Under the pieces are notes generated by a model. The model made no database searches. It had not been told where the DNA came from and saw nothing but the letters and a program-made list of their open reading frames with translations. Shown one piece after another: positions 61,269 through 64,000 of a DNA stretch of 64,000 nt. The translations under genes and the position numbers were made by a program. Location of the stretch: NCBI RefSeq assembly GCF_013004645.1, contig NZ_JABEME010000004.1:124001-188000 (forward strand), written 5' to 3'. Source of the DNA: Stenotrophomonas africana. GTDB lineage: Bacteria > Pseudomonadota > Gammaproteobacteria > Xanthomonadales > Xanthomonadaceae. How positions within the stretch are numbered: the first letter of the stretch is position 1; each line of letters begins with the position of its first letter.

Positions 61269-62672
61269 TCAGTTGCGCCCGTAGGTATCCTCGAACCGCA
61301 CGATGTCATCCTCGCCCAGGTAGCTGCCCGACTGTACTTCGATCAGTTCCAGCGGCAGTTTTCCGGGGTTGCGCAGGCGATGGGTGACGCCCAGCGGAAT
61401 GTAGGTGCTCTGGTTCTCGCTGAGCAGGATCACGTCGTTGCCGCGGGTCACCTCGGCGGTGCCGCTGACCACGATCCAGTGCTCGGCGCGATGGTGATGC
61501 ATCTGCAGGCTGAGCGTGCCGCCGGGCTTGACGGTGATGCGCTTGACCTGGAAGCGCTCACCATTGTCGATCGAGTCGTAGGCACCCCAGGGGCGGTAGA
61601 CCTTGCGGTGCCAGGTGGCTTCGCTGCGGCCTTCGGCCTTCAGCTTCGCCACCACCGTCTTGACCTCCTGCATGCGGTCGGCCTTGCCGACCAGCACCGC
61701 GTCATCGGTCTCGACCACGATCACATCATCCAGCCCAACCAGGGCGACCAGCCGCTGGGCATAGGCGTAGGTGTTGCGGCAGTCGATGGCGATCACATCA
61801 CCCTGGTGGGCGTTGCCGTCACTGTCCTGCTGCGAGACATCGCGCAGTGCGGTCCAGGAACCGACGTCGTTCCAGCCCGCGTCCAGCGGGATCACCACCG
61901 CGTCTGCGGTTTTTTCCATCACCGCGTAGTCGATCGAGTCGGACGCCACAGCGCTGAAGGCGTCCTTGTCCAGGCGGGTGAAGTCGGCATCGCGGCGGGC
62001 CTGCTGCCAGGCCTGGCGGCTGCCAGCCAGCATTGCCGGCTGGAAGCGTTCCAGTTCCTGCAGGTAGCGCGATGCCTTGAACAGGAACATGCCGCTGTTC
62101 CAGTAGTACTGGCCACTGCTGACGTAGCCGGTGGCCGTGTCCAGGTCGGGCTTCTCGACGAAACGCTCGACCGCGCGCAGACCCTGGCCGTCGGCGGCCT
62201 TGATATAGCCGTAGCCCGTTTCCGGGCCTGTCGGCACGATGCCGAAGGTCACCAGCTTGCCGGATTCGGCGGCACTGGCTGCAGCCTGTACCGCATCGCG
62301 AAAGGCAGCTTCGTTGGTGATCACATGGTCCGAAGGCAGTACCAGCAGCAATGCATCCGCACCGTCACGGGTGGCCTCCAGCGCGGCCACGGCGATGGCC
62401 GGAGCGGTATTGCGACCCACCGGCTCCAGGATGATCGCGGCCGGTTCAGCCCCGACCTGCTGCAGCTGTTCGGCGGCGACGAAACGGTGCTCCTCGTTGG
62501 CGATGACCAGCGGACCGTGCGCGGCGATGGGAGCGACGCGCTGCCAGGTGGCCTGCAGCATGGTCAGTTCGCCTGCCAGTGGCAGGAACTGCTTCGGATA
62601 CGCCTCGCGCGAAAGCGGCCACAGGCGGGTACCGGAACCACCGGAAAGGATGACAGGCTGGATGCGGCTCAT
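61269..62672 (-). CDS. xanB: Mannose-1-phosphate guanylyltransferase / mannose-6-phosphate isomerase
   Basis: A 467-aa bifunctional enzyme. The N-terminal nucleotidyltransferase has [23 protein letters not shown] and [12 protein letters not shown]; the C-terminal type II PMI cupin has [47 protein letters not shown] (metal His) and [13 protein letters not shown]. It makes GDP-mannose from mannose-6-P/1-P. 12 bp after xanA on the same strand, forming xanAB. Confidence 0.95.
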   Translation of the reverse strand: MSRIQPVILSGGSGTRLWPLSREAYPKQFLPLAGELTMLQATWQRVAPIAAHGPLVIANEEHRFVAAEQLQQVGAEPAAIILEPVGRNTAPAIAVAALEATRDGADALLLVLPSDHVITNEAAFRDAVQAAASAAESGKLVTFGIVPTGPETGYGYIKAADGQGLRAVERFVEKPDLDTATGYVSSGQYYWNSGMFLFKASRYLQELERFQPAMLAGSRQAWQQARRDADFTRLDKDAFSAVASDSIDYAVMEKTADAVVIPLDAGWNDVGSWTALRDVSQQDSDGNAHQGDVIAIDCRNTYAYAQRLVALVGLDDVIVVETDDAVLVGKADRMQEVKTVVAKLKAEGRSEATWHRKVYRPWGAYDSIDNGERFQVKRITVKPGGTLSLQMHHHRAEHWIVVSGTAEVTRGNDVILLSENQSTYIPLGVTHRLRNPGKLPLELIEVQSGSYLGEDDIVRFEDTYGRN

Positions 62673-62684
62673 GATCTTCCTTGA

Positions 62685-64000
62685 TTACTGCTGGATGAGG
62701 CGGGCGATATCATCGGTGCGCGCCTGCATCAATGCGGCGTCACCACGTGCTTCGACGTTCAAGCGCAGCAGCGGCTCGGTGTTGGAGCTGCGCAGGTTGA
62801 AGCGCCAGTCGCCGAAGTCGGCGCTGATGCCATCGGTATGGTCCAGCGCGGGCGACTGCGCCGCGAAGTGCTCCATCACGCGCGCGACGGCGGCCTTGGC
62901 ATCGGCAACCTTGAAGTTGATTTCGCCACTGCACGGGTAGGCCGCCATGCGGTCTTCGACCCAGTCGGCCAGCGAGCGGCCGCTCTCGGAAACCAGCTGG
63001 GCGATCAGCAGCCACGGGATCATGCCGGAGTCGGCATAGGCGAATTCGCGGAAGTAGTGATGGGCGCTCATCTCGCCGCCGTACACTGCATCTTCGGCGC
63101 GCATCTTTTCCTTGATGAAGGCATGGCCGCTCTTGCACTGCACCGGCACGCCGCCGGCCTGCTCGACCATGTCCACGGTGTTCCAGACCAGGCGCGGGTC
63201 ATGCACGATCTTGCCACCCGGGTTGCGCGCCAGGATCGCCTTGGCCAGCAGGCCGACCAGGTAATAGCCCTCGATGAAGCGGCCGGTGTGGTCGAAGAAG
63301 AAGCAGCGGTCGAAGTCACCGTCCCAGGCAATGCCGAAGTCGGCGCCGTGTTCGCGCACCGCGTCGGCGGTGGCAGCGCGGTTTTCCGGCAGCAGCGGGT
63401 TGGGAATGCCGTTGGGGAAGCTGCCGTCCGGTTCGTGGCAGATGCGGATGAACTCGAACGGCAGGTGCGGTGCGAGCAGGTCGACGATGGCGCCGGCGCC
63501 GCCGTTGCCGGCGTTGACCACCAGCTTCAGCGGCTTGAGCTTGCCGGCGTCGACATAGCTCAGCAGATGCTGGATGTAGGCGTGCTTGTCATGCTGGGCG
63601 GTCTGCCCGGCACGCAGCGGCCGGGCTTCGGACGTATCGGCGGCGACCGCGTCGGAAATCGCGAACAGGCCGGTATCCGAACTGATCGGCCGCGCGTTCT
63701 CCTTGACCAGCTTCATACCGTTGTAGTCCATCGGGTTGTGGCTGGCGGTCACCATCACGCCGCCGGCCGCGCCGAGGTGATCGGTCTGGAAGTAGACCTC
63801 TTCGGTGCCGCACAGGCCGATGTCGATCACTTCACGGCCGGTCCCACGCAGGCCTGCGGCCAGCGCATCCTGCAGTGCCGGACTGGTCAGGCGCACATCA
63901 TGGCCGAGGACCACCGGGCCGGGAGCGAGCTGTGCGGCCAAGGCGACGCCGATGCGGCGGGCCAGGTCCTCGTTCAGTTCTTCCGGCACACGGCCGCGGA
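62685..64000 (-). CDS. xanA: Phosphomannomutase/phosphoglucomutase (5' end outside the window)
   Basis: The visible part is 438 codons. The phosphoserine loop [16 protein letters not shown], the metal loop [13 protein letters not shown], the sugar loop [10 protein letters not shown], and the C-terminal phosphate loop [12 protein letters not shown] are all present. The frame continues to base 64000 without a credible start (the V codon at 63989 lies inside [13 protein letters not shown]); about 13-15 N-terminal residues lie beyond the window. It interconverts hexose-1- and 6-phosphates for GDP-mannose and dTDP-rhamnose. This is an edge effect, not a truncation. Confidence 0.94.
   Translation of the reverse strand, partial: RGRVPEELNEDLARRIGVALAAQLAPGPVVLGHDVRLTSPALQDALAAGLRGTGREVIDIGLCGTEEVYFQTDHLGAAGGVMVTASHNPMDYNGMKLVKENARPISSDTGLFAISDAVAADTSEARPLRAGQTAQHDKHAYIQHLLSYVDAGKLKPLKLVVNAGNGGAGAIVDLLAPHLPFEFIRICHEPDGSFPNGIPNPLLPENRAATADAVREHGADFGIAWDGDFDRCFFFDHTGRFIEGYYLVGLLAKAILARNPGGKIVHDPRLVWNTVDMVEQAGGVPVQCKSGHAFIKEKMRAEDAVYGGEMSAHHYFREFAYADSGMIPWLLIAQLVSESGRSLADWVEDRMAAYPCSGEINFKVADAKAAVARVMEHFAAQSPALDHTDGISADFGDWRFNLRSSNTEPLLRLNVEARGDAALMQARTDDIARLIQQ

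Noticed and set aside
62685..64000. Truncated xanA pseudogene
   Set aside because: The frame is open to the last base and the sequence matches the start of a normal enzyme; the window simply ends.

Overview
The window looks like chromosomal DNA of a Stenotrophomonas, most likely the S. maltophilia complex. The DNA is GC-rich, genes are tightly packed with ATGA/GTGA start-stop overlaps, GTAG-headed SMAG-type palindromes lie between genes, two Ax21-family outer membrane proteins occur in tandem, and an O-antigen locus sits between metB and the etf genes, which is its usual site in xanthomonads. The assignment rests on content only; no search was run. No tRNA, rRNA, insertion sequence, prophage or CRISPR array was seen.

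Left third (1-31 kb), mainly housekeeping and stress genes: a TfoX C-terminal-domain protein and a free methionine sulfoxide reductase, bioD, a MocR-type regulator, then an msrB-dipZ-msrA operon for repair of oxidised methionine outside the cytoplasm with a divergent two-component system. Next come a second, RstAB-like two-component system, an asparagine synthetase-like protein whose catalytic Cys2 is Ser, a phasin, queD, a TonB-dependent receptor followed by an M14 peptidase, the two Ax21 homologues, rhlE, fumarylacetoacetase and maleylacetoacetate isomerase, a radical-SAM plus uracil-DNA-glycosylase repair pair bracketed by two copies of a ~65-bp palindrome, pilU, and a DUF4398/OmpA-like pair.

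Middle (31-56 kb): a YdcH-like protein, cystathionine beta-synthase and a metB/CGL-type enzyme lead into the O-antigen island. The rightward part is an ABC-type O-polysaccharide system: wzm, wzt with a C-terminal polysaccharide-binding domain, an acetyltransferase, a methyltransferase with a long coiled coil, WbsX- and RgpF-type rhamnan assembly proteins, a second methyltransferase and a large membrane glycosyltransferase-like protein, with an acyltransferase on the opposite strand. The leftward part (53.2 to 46.3 kb) is one overlapping operon: HAD-UbiA prenyltransferase, DprE1-like oxidase, DprE2-like reductase, epimerase, FAD oxidoreductase, GtrA flippase and SGNH hydrolase. It reads as a pathway making polyprenyl-phosphate D-arabinofuranose and using it for envelope glycosylation. 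etfB, etfA and a flippase-like membrane protein close the island.

Right end (56-64 kb): rmlBACD for dTDP-L-rhamnose plus a polytopic membrane protein, facing xanB and xanA, which make GDP-mannose and hexose phosphates. xanA runs off the right edge.

Two non-coding stretches stand out. At 23293-23855, nested perfect inverted repeats would fold into one giant cloverleaf. At 13157-13413, two hairpins carry ~41-nt loops complementary to each other.
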